DNA from: Chitinophaga pinensis
Lineage (GTDB): Bacteria > Bacteroidota > Bacteroidia > Flavobacteriales_D > Crocinitomicaceae
NCBI GenBank assembly: GCA_943324745.2
Contig: CALPMT020000022.1
Span: 1-49,023 of the forward strand
Length of the DNA: 49,023 nucleotides
Direction of reading: 5' to 3'
Shown here: one piece after another, positions 8,326 to 16,684 of the stretch
Layout: the number at the start of each line of letters is the position of its first letter
Numbering within the stretch: the first letter of the stretch is position 1
Notes under the pieces: generated by a model
Seen by the model: only the letters and a program-made list of their open reading frames with translations
Database searches by the model: none
Told to the model about the DNA's origin: nothing
Position numbers and translations under genes: made by a program

Positions 8326-10199
8326 TTGTCGAGTGTTGAAAATTCGGAGTTGTTACTTATGTATTCGGGAACAATATCTTTCATTAATTTAACTATATTT
8401 TGATTGTTTTGGGTGTCATATAAGCTAATCAACTCTTCGATTTTTTTAATAATATTTTCATTTGACTCTCGTACTTTGGCAATCATAATTTTTGGATGAT
8501 GTGTTGGTATCGAATTTTCTTCTTTTGAGAGTAATTCTTCGTATAATTTTTCTCCTGGTCTTAATCCAGTAATTTTAATTTCGATATCCCTTCCTTCTGT
8601 TAAACCTGAAAGTTTGATCATTTTTTTAGCAAGATCAATTATTTTTACTGACTCACCCATGTCAAAAACAAATATTTCATTGCCATTTCCCATAGAACAT
8701 GCCTCAAGAACTAATTGACATGCTTCAGGAATAGTCATGAAAAACCTAGTAACACGTTTGTCAGTTATAGTAATAGGTCCACCTTGTTCAATTTGTTTTT
8801 TAAAAAGTGGAATTACTGAACCATTAGAACCAAGTACATTTCCAAATCTGGTTGTAATAAATTTGGTAATTGATGACTTTTGAGTTTGTGCATATATTTC
8901 AGCAATTCTTTTAGAAGCTCCCATAACATTTGTTGGGTTTACTGCTTTGTCTGTTGATATCATTACAAATTTATTTATTTCAAAGCGAATAGATAAATCA
9001 ACTAAGTTTTTGGTGCCTAAAATATTTGTATAAACAGCTTCTGATGGGTTATCCTCCATTAATGGAACGTGCTTATAAGCAGCTGCATGGAAAACGTAAT
9101 TTGGCTTAAAAAACTCATAAAGACGTTCCATTCTTTTTATGTTACTAATATCGCCAATTACTATAGAGAAATTAAAATCAGGATAATTATACAGTAATTC
9201 TTGCTCAAGTTCGTATAACGCTGATTCGGATTGATCTAATAATATTACAAGTTTTGGATTGTAATTCGTCAATTGTCTAATTATACCGCTTCCAATGGAG
9301 CCAGATGCTCCAGAAACTAATATTGTTTGATTCTGGAGCTCGTTTTCAATTTTTTCTGGATGAAGATAAATAGGATTTCTACCCAATAAGTCTTCTATTT
9401 TAATGTTTTTAATTTGAGAAGTGGTGAAATCACCGTTTATCCAACTTTTTGAACTAGGAACTTGTAATACAGTAACAGAATTTTTTAAGCATATATCTAA
9501 AATGTATTTTTGATTTTCATAATTCGGTTTTTGAATTGCAACAATTAATTTATTTATTTTTTTAGTGCTAATTATTTTTTCGATTTCACGGGTATGGAAT
9601 ACTTTTATTCCTTGTAAACGTGTATTACTTAATTTGATATTGTCGTCAATATAACCAACAACTTCAAAAGGTGATTCGGAATCTTTTTCTATAGTCCTTT
9701 TAGTAATTAATCCTGAAACACCTGCGCCGTAAATTAATACAAGTTCTTTACTATCGTTGTTTAATTTAAGGATAGATTCTATATAAAATATTTTTACGAC
9801 AAAACGGAATCCAATAATTAAAGAATAACTTATGAAAAATTCCATGATTAAAATGGAATTGGGTAATAAATGTTGTTGGTCAATGAAATTAGCTCTAATC
9901 ATATTAATTCCAAATAGAACTAATGAAGACGTACCGATTGTTATGAGTAGTCTTTTTATATCATTGATAGAAGTGTGACGAATATGACCTTGATGAATTT
10001 TAAAAGCAAAAAAAACAAGGCATTTAATTAAGATAAATACTCCGATTGAAATACTATTTTTACCCCAAAATTCATATTCAACTTTTTCGATGTTAAAATC
10101 GAATCGAATGAAATAAGCAAATAATAATGATATTACAGATAATGTTATATCAATGGCAAAAATTATCCATCTAGGAGTTTTAGTAATTGGGAAAAGCAT
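8322..10199 (-). CDS. Membrane-bound nucleotide-sugar 4,6-dehydratase (CapD/WbpM/PglF family)
   Basis: This 625-residue protein has the full family architecture. Four N-terminal transmembrane helices span about residues 10-145 (e.g. IDITLSVISLLFAYFIRF and ISIGVFILIKCLVFFAF). A CoA-binding/Rossmann-like domain follows (about 150-270, VLIYGAGVSGLITKR). The catalytic SDR domain starts at about 290 with GASGSIGSG for NAD(P) binding. The segment STDKAVNPTNVMGASKR holds the Thr/Met/Lys catalytic residues that replace the classic Tyr-x3-Lys, as in WbpM and FlaA1-type enzymes. Substrates in the family are UDP-GlcNAc and relatives, giving keto-deoxy sugars for capsule, O-antigen or glycoprotein glycans. 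No other polysaccharide genes lie nearby. It has a promoter of its own (10214-10222), and its stop overlaps the MORN-like gene start. Confidence 0.93.
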   Translation of the reverse strand: MLFPITKTPRWIIFAIDITLSVISLLFAYFIRFDFNIEKVEYEFWGKNSISIGVFILIKCLVFFAFKIHQGHIRHTSINDIKRLLITIGTSSLVLFGINMIRANFIDQQHLLPNSILIMEFFISYSLIIGFRFVVKIFYIESILKLNNDSKELVLIYGAGVSGLITKRTIEKDSESPFEVVGYIDDNIKLSNTRLQGIKVFHTREIEKIISTKKINKLIVAIQKPNYENQKYILDICLKNSVTVLQVPSSKSWINGDFTTSQIKNIKIEDLLGRNPIYLHPEKIENELQNQTILVSGASGSIGSGIIRQLTNYNPKLVILLDQSESALYELEQELLYNYPDFNFSIVIGDISNIKRMERLYEFFKPNYVFHAAAYKHVPLMEDNPSEAVYTNILGTKNLVDLSIRFEINKFVMISTDKAVNPTNVMGASKRIAEIYAQTQKSSITKFITTRFGNVLGSNGSVIPLFKKQIEQGGPITITDKRVTRFFMTIPEACQLVLEACSMGNGNEIFVFDMGESVKIIDLAKKMIKLSGLTEGRDIEIKITGLRPGEKLYEELLSKEENSIPTHHPKIMIAKVRESNENIIKKIEELISLYDTQNNQNIVKLMKDIVPEYISNNSEFSTLDK

Positions 10200-10213
10200 T
10201 TTTTAATTTTTTG

Positions 10214-10222
10214 ACAAATTTA
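10214..10222 (-). promoter_or_regulatory. -7 promoter element of the sugar dehydratase gene
   Basis: The minus strand reads TAAATTTGT, a TAnnTTTG match, ending 14 nt before the ATG at 10199. No convincing -33 TTG is seen. Confidence 0.5.
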
Positions 10223-10335
10223 ATTTTATAGATTGACTAATCATAAAAATATACCGAAAAGCTGAATAATCATCTGATTTATAAAGTAAAAATATTTTTT
10301 TTTAAGAAAAAGCACCTACTCTATAATAATTTAAT

Positions 10336-10344
10336 TAATTTTGC
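10336..10344 (+). promoter_or_regulatory. -7 promoter element of the OmpA-like gene
   Basis: TAATTTTGC is an exact TAnnTTTG match, 32 nt upstream of the ATG at 10377, in a very AT-rich intergenic stretch. The gene encodes an abundant-type outer-membrane protein, consistent with a strong promoter. Confidence 0.6.
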
Positions 10345-10376
10345 AAAAGAAATTTAGAATTAAAACTATTTAATTT

Positions 10377-11702
10377 ATGAAAAAAATTATTTTATCAGCT
10401 TCCCTTTTATTGTGTGGTACTGCGTTTTCACAAAAAGATACTTCTTACAATAAGTTGTCTATTGATTTAGGTATTGGAGGAGTAAATGTTCTTTCACCTC
10501 GATTCTCTCCAGGTTATGGACAAACTTTTGTTGATCCATTAAGTGTAAGAGCTGGAGTTAGACATATGTTTAATAAAGTTTTTGGAGCTGCTTGGGTTTT
10601 AGGTTATGACCATATTAGTTCTAAAGCTAATTCTACTAAGTTTACTACTCATAATATCAGTTCTACAATTCAAGGTTATGTTAATCTTGGTAATTTATAT
10701 CAACTTTCAGAAGTAAATCAAAAGTTTGGTTTGTTGTTACATACAGGTGCTGGTCTATCTGCATTGATTGGTCATGATGCATATAATAAATCACAAAGAG
10801 ATGTTACATTATCTATTGTTGCTGGTTTGACTCCACAATATAAGTTATCCAATAACTTATCATTAAATCTTGATTTTGGTTTTAATTTTAATCTTGGTCA
10901 ATCAAGAACTTTTGATTTAGCTTCGTATTCTCCAGTTCCAGGTTTAGGTAAGAATTTCGGATATGGAACTATTGGGGTTTCCTATTATGCTATTGGGAAA
11001 AATAAAGCTAAAGCACATGCTGATTGGACTCCAAACGGATTTGCTTCAACTAAAGAGTTAGAAGCGTTACGTGCAAAGTTAGCTGCTACTGAAGCTAAAT
11101 TAGTTGATACAGATAATGATGGTGTAGCTAATTTCTTAGATGCTGAACCTAATACTCCAGCTGGTTCATTAGTAAACTCTAAAGGTCAAGCAATCGTTGA
11201 TATGGATGGTGATGGAATTGTTGATTCTGAAGATTTCTGCCCAACTGTTAAAGGTACTGCTGAATTCAAAGGATGTCCTATGGCTTTTGCACAAGAAACA
11301 AAAACTGTTATAATTAACGAAGTTGCAGGAAAAGATTTAACAGGTGATATAAAAACTAAAGTATCCGTAGTTTCTAAAGATGTCAATTTTGATACTAAGG
11401 GCACTTCAGTTAAAGGTTCTTTCAAAAAAGAATTAGATGCATTAGCAAAATTGTTAAATGAAAACACTTCTTTAGTAGTTGCTCTTCATGGGCACTGTGA
11501 TAATGTTGGTGAAGATATTTTGAACAATCAATTATCTGAAGATAGAGCAAAATCAGTGAAAGATTATTTAGTGTCTAAAGGCGTTTCTAGTTCTAGAATT
11601 TCAACAAAAGGATTTGGTATTTCTCAACCTAAATTATCTAACGATACTGAAAAAGGTAGAGCTGCTAACCGTCGTGTAGAGTTGATTGTAAAAACAAAAT
11701 AA
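10377..11702 (+). CDS. OmpA-family outer-membrane protein with calcium-type repeats
   Basis: This 441-residue protein has a signal peptide (KKIILSASLLLCGTAFSQ). A predicted N-terminal beta-barrel (about 25-210) with alternating aromatic strands follows. Next come thrombospondin type 3-like calcium-binding repeats (about 240-305: DTDNDGVANFLDAEPNTP and DMDGDGIVDSEDFCPTVKGT, ending KGCP). A C-terminal OmpA peptidoglycan-binding domain (about 330-440) carries LHGHCDNVGED, NQLSEDRAKSVKDYL and GRAANRRVELIV. The Asp and Arg that grip diaminopimelate in the family are present. It should anchor the outer membrane to the cell wall. It is monocistronic, with its own -7 motif and a strong terminator directly after it. 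Confidence 0.95.
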   Translation: MKKIILSASLLLCGTAFSQKDTSYNKLSIDLGIGGVNVLSPRFSPGYGQTFVDPLSVRAGVRHMFNKVFGAAWVLGYDHISSKANSTKFTTHNISSTIQGYVNLGNLYQLSEVNQKFGLLLHTGAGLSALIGHDAYNKSQRDVTLSIVAGLTPQYKLSNNLSLNLDFGFNFNLGQSRTFDLASYSPVPGLGKNFGYGTIGVSYYAIGKNKAKAHADWTPNGFASTKELEALRAKLAATEAKLVDTDNDGVANFLDAEPNTPAGSLVNSKGQAIVDMDGDGIVDSEDFCPTVKGTAEFKGCPMAFAQETKTVIINEVAGKDLTGDIKTKVSVVSKDVNFDTKGTSVKGSFKKELDALAKLLNENTSLVVALHGHCDNVGEDILNNQLSEDRAKSVKDYLVSKGVSSSRISTKGFGISQPKLSNDTEKGRAANRRVELIVKTK

Positions 11703-11722
11703 TAGTTTTAAAATTTCTATAT

Positions 11723-11752
11723 AAGCCGCTTCAGTTATGAAGCGGCTTTTTT
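11723..11752 (+). terminator. Intrinsic terminator after the OmpA-like gene
   Basis: AAGCCGCTTC, a 6-nt loop, and GAAGCGGCTT form a perfect 10-bp stem followed by a run of six T. It starts 20 bp after the ompA-like stop codon. Confidence 0.92.
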
Positions 11753-11756
11753 GATA

Positions 11757-11787
11757 TTGAGAAGTCACTTCAAATCCTTATTTTAGC
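11757..11787 (+). promoter_or_regulatory. Promoter of rsgA, leaderless-type
   Basis: TTG at 11757-11759, then 19 nt, then TATTTTAGC at 11779-11787 (one base off TAnnTTTGC), then AAT, then the rsgA ATG at 11791. The TTG-N19 spacing equals that of both rRNA promoters in this window. The 3-nt gap to the ATG predicts a leaderless mRNA. Confidence 0.55.
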
Positions 11788-11790
11788 AAT

Positions 11791-12741
11791 ATGATATTGA
11801 AACAAGGAACAGTTTTAAAATCAACAGGTAAATGGTATATCGTCGAGTTGATAGATGGTGTAATCGTGGATTGTCGTATTAGAGGGAAGATACGTTTGGA
11901 TGGATTAAGAACAACTAACCCTATAGCAGCTGGAGATCAAGTTTTAATTTCTAGTGAACGAGATGAAGAAGGTAAAGGAGTAATTACTTCAGTTGAATTA
12001 CGGAAAAATTATATCGCCAGAAAATCTACTAATCTTAGTAAACAATCACAAATATTGGCAGCTAATATCGACAAAGCCTATTTGATGGTAACATTAAAAT
12101 CACCGGTAACTCATTTGGCGTTTATAGATCGTTTTTTGGTTTCTGCTGAATCTTTTAGAGTTCCAGTTACCATATTGTTTAATAAAGTAGATACTTACAA
12201 TGATGAAGAATTATTTTACTTAGACGCACTGATAGATCTATATGAGAATATTGGTTATCCGTGTCATAAAATAAGTGCTGAAAATTCGTTGAATATTTAT
12301 TTTCTTCAATATGAGATCAAAGGCGCTCAAGTGATGATTTCAGGGCATAGTGGTGTAGGAAAAACAACATTAATTAATAGATTAGATCCTAAGTTGTCAT
12401 TGAGAACGGGTGAAATATCTGAATATCATCAACAAGGACAACATACAACAACATTTGCAGAGATGCATAAACTAAGCACCGGTGGATATATCATCGATAC
12501 CCCTGGGATTCGTGCCTTTGGTATTGTTGATTTAGATAAAGAAGTTATGTCACATTACTTCCCTGAAATGCGTGCTTTAATTGGTACATGTAAATACCAT
12601 AATTGTCAACATTTGAATGAACCGCATTGTAATATTAAAGCATCTGTTGAATCTGGATTAATTTCGGAATCAAGGTATCAGACTTATTTACAATTAATGA
12701 CGGAAGATGAAAATGAAGTACATCGAAAAAAAGAAATGTAA
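11791..12741 (+). CDS. rsgA: Ribosome small-subunit-dependent GTPase A
   Basis: RsgA is a circularly permuted GTPase that checks late maturation of the 30S subunit. The 316 residues show an N-terminal OB fold (to about 70). The permuted G motifs follow: G4 FNKVD (about 131), G1 GHSGVGKTTLINRL (about 187), and G3 DTPGIR (about 236). A C-terminal zinc motif CKYHNCQHLNEPHC has Cys-x4-Cys-x-His-x5-Cys spacing. All motifs are intact. The stop codon overlaps the dtd start (TAATG at 12739-12743), so the two are translationally linked, with mazG-like third in the operon. The promoter sits 3 nt before the start codon. Confidence 0.97.
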   Translation: MILKQGTVLKSTGKWYIVELIDGVIVDCRIRGKIRLDGLRTTNPIAAGDQVLISSERDEEGKGVITSVELRKNYIARKSTNLSKQSQILAANIDKAYLMVTLKSPVTHLAFIDRFLVSAESFRVPVTILFNKVDTYNDEELFYLDALIDLYENIGYPCHKISAENSLNIYFLQYEIKGAQVMISGHSGVGKTTLINRLDPKLSLRTGEISEYHQQGQHTTTFAEMHKLSTGGYIIDTPGIRAFGIVDLDKEVMSHYFPEMRALIGTCKYHNCQHLNEPHCNIKASVESGLISESRYQTYLQLMTEDENEVHRKKEM

Positions 12742-13190
12742 TGCGTGTTATTATTCAGCGAGTTTTAGGTGCTTCTGTAACAATTGATGATGTTATTTAT
12801 AGTCAAATATCGCATGGATTTTTAATTCTCTTGGGTATAACTCATGATGATACAAAAGAGGACATATCATGGCTGGTTCAAAAAATCGTTCATCTTAGAG
12901 TATTTAATGATGAAAATGGGAAGATGAATTTTTCGATACAAGAAGTACAAGGAGAAATACTAATTGTAAGTCAATTTACGCTGTTTGCGTCCACAAAAAA
13001 AGGTAATAGACCAAGTTTTGTTTTTTCTGCCCGTCCAGAAATTGCCATACCACTTTATGAAACTTTTATTGATGAAATCAAAAAGACTGGTGTTGGGACT
13101 CAAACTGGTATATTTGGTGCTGACATGAAGGTAAGCTTAGTGAACGATGGACCAGTAACAATTATTATAGATTCCAAAAACAAAGAATAA
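12741..13190 (+). CDS. dtd: D-aminoacyl-tRNA deacylase
   Basis: Dtd hydrolyses D-amino acids wrongly attached to tRNA and also removes glycine from tRNA-Ala. The 149 residues match the family length. The N-terminal RVIIQRV start, the SQFTL motif (about residue 77, in IVSQFTLFASTKKGNRPSF) and the C-terminal cis-proline motif DGPVTI (about 138) are all present and line the substrate pocket. The protein is cytosolic and probably dimeric. Both ends overlap neighbours by one base (rsgA upstream, mazG-like downstream), giving a compact operon of translation and nucleotide quality-control genes. Confidence 0.96.
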   Translation: MRVIIQRVLGASVTIDDVIYSQISHGFLILLGITHDDTKEDISWLVQKIVHLRVFNDENGKMNFSIQEVQGEILIVSQFTLFASTKKGNRPSFVFSARPEIAIPLYETFIDEIKKTGVGTQTGIFGADMKVSLVNDGPVTIIIDSKNKE

Positions 13191-13516
13191 TGCAAATAAA
13201 AGATGCCCAAGAAATCGTTGATCAATGGATCAAAGAACATGGTGTACGTTATTTTAATGAGTTGACAAATTTAGCTATGTTAACCGAGGAGGTGGGAGAG
13301 GTAGCCCGTATTATTGCTCGTAGATATGGGGAACAATCCCAAAAACAAAGTGATAAAGGAAAAGAACTTGGTGACGAATTAGCAGATGTATTATTTGTTC
13401 TTATCTGTTTAGCTAACCAAACAGGTATTGATCTAACTGAGGCACTTAAAAATAATTTAGAAAAAAAAACAGTACGTGATTCACGAAGACACATAGATAA
13501 TTCCAAGCTAAAGTAA
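13190..13516 (+). CDS. MazG-like nucleotide pyrophosphohydrolase
   Basis: This 108-residue single-domain MazG-family protein has the metal-binding pattern TEEVGEVARII (about residue 31) and ELGDELADVLFVLICLA (about 63-80), the EExxE plus ExxD arrangement that coordinates magnesium. Such enzymes split NTPs or dNTPs to monophosphate and pyrophosphate and are thought to clean damaged nucleotide pools. It is much shorter than the two-domain MazG of Escherichia coli, so I give no symbol. It is the last gene of the rsgA operon and overlaps dtd by one base. It is convergent with nadC over 51 bp. Confidence 0.9.
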   Translation: MQIKDAQEIVDQWIKEHGVRYFNELTNLAMLTEEVGEVARIIARRYGEQSQKQSDKGKELGDELADVLFVLICLANQTGIDLTEALKNNLEKKTVRDSRRHIDNSKLK

Positions 13517-13567
13517 TAAAGTAATTACTTTTAGATTTTACCGTAAATTTTGAGCTTATAATTACAA

Positions 13568-14407
13568 CTAGTTGAACTCTGCTTTTAAACTCATATCAAT
13601 GCTTTTAAAACTATGTGTTAAAGCACCAACAGAGATGAAGTTTACTCCTGTTTCAGCGAATTCTCTAATTGTTTCTATTGTGATTCCGCCTGATGCTTCT
13701 GTTTCGTAATTAGAAGGTATTAATTTTAATGCATTTTCTAGCTCTTTACTGGTAAAATTATCTAGCATAATTCGATCTACACCTCCTATTTCAATTACTT
13801 GATTAAGTTCATCTAGATTTCGTACTTCAACTTCTATTTTCAATTTTTTACCTGTTTCTTTCAAATAGTTTAATGTGCCTTCAATAGCTGTTTTAATTCC
13901 TCCTGCATAATCAATATGATTGTCTTTCAACATAATCATATCGTATAGCGCAAAACGATGATTTTCACCTCCACCAATACGAACGGCCCATTTTTCCATG
14001 TAGCGAATGCAAGGTGTAGTTTTACGTGTGTCCAATAAGCGGGTATTAGTCCCCTCTAATAATGAAACGATTTTATTTGTTTGAGTAGCTATTCCACTCA
14101 TTCGTTGCATAAAATTTAAAACAAGTCGTTCTGTAGCTAGTATTGATCTAGATGAACCAAATACTGTAAATGCAATATCTCCCTTTTTAACAGGAGTACC
14201 GTCGATTATGTGTATGTTAATTTTTAAGGTAGGGTCAAATTTTTTAAAAATTCTCTCAGCCAAATCAACACCAGCTAAAATACCCTCATCTTTGATTAAT
14301 AAAGTAGCCTTACCAGTAGCATTTTGTGGTACACATGCTAAACTTGAATGATCGCCATCTCCTATATCTTCTAGCAATGCTAATTCGATTATTTCATCAA
14401 TTGTCAT
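13568..14407 (-). CDS. nadC: Nicotinate-nucleotide diphosphorylase (carboxylating)
   Basis: NadC converts quinolinate and PRPP to nicotinate mononucleotide in de novo NAD synthesis. I place the start at the ATG at 14407 (TIDEIIELALLEDIGDGDHSS, 279 residues). A longer frame reaches a TTG at 14431, but that codon lies inside the -7 promoter motif and so is not transcribed. Family motifs are intact: LDTRKTTP (about residue 128), HRFALYDMIMLKDNHI (about 152-167, with catalytic and quinolinate-binding Lys, His and Arg), EVEVRNLDEL (about 195) and ASGGI (about 240). nadA and nadB are not in the window. It is divergent from the coiled-coil protein gene over 98 bp holding both promoters. Confidence 0.97.
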   Translation of the reverse strand: MTIDEIIELALLEDIGDGDHSSLACVPQNATGKATLLIKDEGILAGVDLAERIFKKFDPTLKINIHIIDGTPVKKGDIAFTVFGSSRSILATERLVLNFMQRMSGIATQTNKIVSLLEGTNTRLLDTRKTTPCIRYMEKWAVRIGGGENHRFALYDMIMLKDNHIDYAGGIKTAIEGTLNYLKETGKKLKIEVEVRNLDELNQVIEIGGVDRIMLDNFTSKELENALKLIPSNYETEASGGITIETIREFAETGVNFISVGALTHSFKSIDMSLKAEFN

Positions 14408-14427
14408 GGAGTTATTTTTATGTTTAC

Positions 14428-14436
14428 ACAAAAGTA
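14428..14436 (-). promoter_or_regulatory. -7 promoter element of nadC
   Basis: The minus strand reads TACTTTTGT (TAnnTTTG), 20 nt before the ATG at 14407. It overlaps an in-frame TTG at 14431-14429, which decides the start in favour of the downstream ATG. Confidence 0.6.
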
Positions 14437-14477
14437 GTGTTGAAATTTAGAACTTCGTACTTTTCATTAATTATTTC

Positions 14478-14486
14478 TATTTTTGC
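14478..14486 (+). promoter_or_regulatory. -7 promoter element of the coiled-coil protein gene
   Basis: TATTTTTGC matches TAnnTTTG and ends 19 nt before the ATG at 14506. It rules out the long upstream in-frame extension as coding. Confidence 0.6.
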
Positions 14487-14505
14487 TAAACAAAATTTTA
14501 CTACT

Positions 14506-15474
14506 ATGTCTGAAAATCAAGATCAAAAAACTACAGCTTCTAAAAGTAATGGTGCATTATTATTAATACTAATTCTATTGTTAATCGCCTTAGCATATAT
14601 GTCTTATTCATGGTCTAATAAAAACAAAGAATTGAATGATTGTTCTAATTTCAACAAAGAGTTAGAAGCAGATATGCAAGGTATGAATCAGATGATGTCT
14701 GGTTATACTGGAAATGTTGGTTCAGATTTGAAAAAAGATTTTCAAAATATGTTGAATCAATATGATGCTTTGAAAGTAAAAGATTCTGTTCAAGCACAAA
14801 ATGTAGAAGAGCAAAAACAAAAAATTAAAGGCTTATTAACTCAATTAGAAAGTGGAAAAAAATTAAGTGCACGCGAATTGTATTCATTAAGGAAAGAGAA
14901 TGAAACATTACGTAATATCATGAAGGGATATGTAAAACAAATTGATTCCTTAAATACAATGAATGTTAAATTATCTTCAGATTTAGACACGAAAACACAA
15001 GAATTAACTTCAACGGTTTCAGAAAGAGATCAGTATAAACAACAAGCTGAGGAAAGTACTGAGCTAGTTAAAAAAGGTTCCCGTTTACAAGCTTTGGGTT
15101 TTAACTCTGGAGCTTTAAGAATGAAGTTAAATAATACAACAGAACCGACTAATAAAGCCAAAAGTGCAGTTCAAATTAAATCATCATTTACAATTTCTGC
15201 AAATCCGTTGACACGTGCAGGGGTTAAGAAGCTTTATTTACAAATTACTTCTCCAGAAAGTGTAGTGTTACAATCTCGAGAAAATAATGTGGTTACAATG
15301 GATGGTAGTTCTGTTGCTTTTTCTGATCGGAAGGAAATCGAGTATACTAATAATAATGTTGATGTATCGATTTATTATGATTTAAAAGAAGGGGAGGCGA
15401 CAAAAGGAAATTATAAGGTGAAAATTTATTGTGATGGTCAAGTTATCGGTACTGATAGTTTCACATTAAAATAA
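14506..15474 (+). CDS. Membrane-anchored coiled-coil protein, unknown function
   Basis: The start is the ATG at 14506 (SENQDQKTTASKSNG), giving 322 residues; upstream in-frame codons lie before the promoter. One transmembrane helix (LLLILILLLIALAYMSY, about residues 18-35) is followed by a long heptad-like coiled coil (about 40-195, rich in E, K, Q and L: KQKIKGLLTQLESGKK and LYSLRKENETLRNIMKGY). A C-terminal domain of about 100 residues looks beta-rich (KSSFTISANPLTRAG to GTDSFTLK). The layout is a type II anchor with the coiled coil and globular domain in the periplasm. I recognise this as a common unnamed Bacteroidota protein but know no function. It is monocistronic, with a terminator 150 bp downstream. 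Confidence 0.85.
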   Translation: MSENQDQKTTASKSNGALLLILILLLIALAYMSYSWSNKNKELNDCSNFNKELEADMQGMNQMMSGYTGNVGSDLKKDFQNMLNQYDALKVKDSVQAQNVEEQKQKIKGLLTQLESGKKLSARELYSLRKENETLRNIMKGYVKQIDSLNTMNVKLSSDLDTKTQELTSTVSERDQYKQQAEESTELVKKGSRLQALGFNSGALRMKLNNTTEPTNKAKSAVQIKSSFTISANPLTRAGVKKLYLQITSPESVVLQSRENNVVTMDGSSVAFSDRKEIEYTNNNVDVSIYYDLKEGEATKGNYKVKIYCDGQVIGTDSFTLK

Positions 15475-15624
15475 CTTTTTAATATTTTTACTTCTTTCAA
15501 GTTCAAAATTATTTTTTTTCTAATTTGTATTTTTACTCTCGATTGCTGTCAGGAGTAAATTTAATCTATTGTCTGCCTTTTTAAACCAAATCTAATTGTT
15601 ATTTTTTTTGTTAATCATAAATAG

Positions 15625-15653
15625 AAAAGGGTTCTCAAATGAAAACCCTTTTT
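15625..15653. terminator. Bidirectional terminator between the coiled-coil gene and accA
   Basis: AAAAGGGTT and AACCCTTTT (15625-15633 and 15644-15652) form a 9-bp stem around a 10-nt loop, flanked by T on the plus side and A on the other, so it can work in both directions for these convergent genes. The remaining intergenic bases 15475-15624 are AT-rich with nothing else recognisable. Confidence 0.85.
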
Positions 15654-15671
15654 ATACAATATGTTTTTTGA

Positions 15672-16625
15672 TTATTTCCAAACACCCATTTTACAGAATT
15701 TATCGATACGATCATTAATTCTAATATCTGGTTTGATTTTTTCTAATTCTGTAATTGTTTTTTTTATGTATTGCTTGGTGATTTCAAACATGTCTTCTTG
15801 ACTTCTATGTGCACCATTTATTGGTTCTTGAATTACTTCGTCTACCAAGTTTAGTCCTTTCATGTCTGTAGATGTCAATTTAAGCGCTTCAGCAGCCTTT
15901 TCTTTAAAATCCCAAGATCTCCATAAGATAGAAGAACAAGATTCAGGAGAAATCACCGAATACCATGTGTTTTCTAACATTACTACTTTATCACCAACAC
16001 CAATACCTAGGGCACCACCAGAAGCTCCTTCACCGATAACAATACAAATTACAGGAACTTTTAACCGCATCATTTCGTAAATATTCCGTGCGATTGCTTC
16101 GCCTTGTCCTCTTTCTTCAGCTTCCAAACCTGGAAACGCACCAGGAGTGTCAATGATCGTTACGATAGGTTTGTCGAACTTTTCTGCCAATTTCATTAAA
16201 CGCAAAGCTTTACGGTAGCCTTCTGGATTTGCCATTCCGAAATTACGGTATTGACGCATTTTTGTGTTGATTCCTTTTTGTTGTCCGATAAACATTACTG
16301 ATTTACCATCTAACAATCCAAAACCACCGATCATTGCTTTGTCGTCTTTTACACTGCGATCTCCATGTAGTTCTTGAAATGTACCATCACTTATTGCGTT
16401 AATATATGCTAATGTGTATGGTCTATCTGGATGACGAGACAATTGAACACGTTGCCATGGTGTTAGGTTTGAGAATATTTCTTTTGTTTTAAGGTCTAGT
16501 TTTTCTTGAAGTTTTTTGACTTGTTCAGTCATATCTACTTCTGTAGTTAAACCAATTTGTTTTGTTTGAGCGATTTGCTCTTCTAATTCTTTGATTGGTT
16601 CTTCAAAATCTAAATAGGTACTCAT
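15672..16625 (-). CDS. accA: Acetyl-CoA carboxylase carboxyltransferase subunit alpha
   Basis: AccA, with AccD, moves the carboxyl group from biotin to acetyl-CoA to make malonyl-CoA, the first step of fatty-acid synthesis. The 317 residues match the family. Visible signatures are the N-terminal coiled region ([18 protein letters not shown]), [19 protein letters not shown], the crotonase-like oxyanion segments [22 protein letters not shown] (about 160-180) and [16 protein letters not shown] (about 200), and [23 protein letters not shown]. It is monocistronic, with a -7 motif upstream. accD is not in the window. Confidence 0.97.
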   Translation of the reverse strand: MSTYLDFEEPIKELEEQIAQTKQIGLTTEVDMTEQVKKLQEKLDLKTKEIFSNLTPWQRVQLSRHPDRPYTLAYINAISDGTFQELHGDRSVKDDKAMIGGFGLLDGKSVMFIGQQKGINTKMRQYRNFGMANPEGYRKALRLMKLAEKFDKPIVTIIDTPGAFPGLEAEERGQGEAIARNIYEMMRLKVPVICIVIGEGASGGALGIGVGDKVVMLENTWYSVISPESCSSILWRSWDFKEKAAEALKLTSTDMKGLNLVDEVIQEPINGAHRSQEDMFEITKQYIKKTITELEKIKPDIRINDRIDKFCKMGVWK

Positions 16626-16643
16626 AGCTATAAAATTGTACTT

Positions 16644-16652
16644 ACAAAGTTA
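16644..16652 (-). promoter_or_regulatory. -7 promoter element of accA
   Basis: The minus strand reads TAACTTTGT (TAnnTTTG), 18 nt before the accA ATG. It lies 20 bp from the ispE promoter in the opposite direction, so the two promoters are back to back. Confidence 0.55.
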
Positions 16653-16672
16653 CAAATTTTGTTGTGAACGAT

Positions 16673-16681
16673 TACCTTTGT
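16673..16681 (+). promoter_or_regulatory. -7 promoter element of ispE, leaderless-type
   Basis: TACCTTTGT matches TAnnTTTG and is followed by TTT and the ATG at 16685, only 3 nt away. Transcription would start at about the start codon. An in-frame GTG at 16664 precedes the motif and cannot be used from this promoter. Confidence 0.55.
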
Positions 16682-16684
16682 TTT

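Noticed and set aside
10200-10376. Hidden small RNA or gene in the dehydratase/OmpA-like intergenic region
   Set aside because: Only two divergent promoters and AT-rich filler are visible; no stable structure or frame.
13508-13531. AT-rich palindrome (AAAGTAATTACTTT) as terminator between the mazG-like gene and nadC
   Set aside because: The stem is weak, without GC pairs enough for termination; kept only as a possibility.
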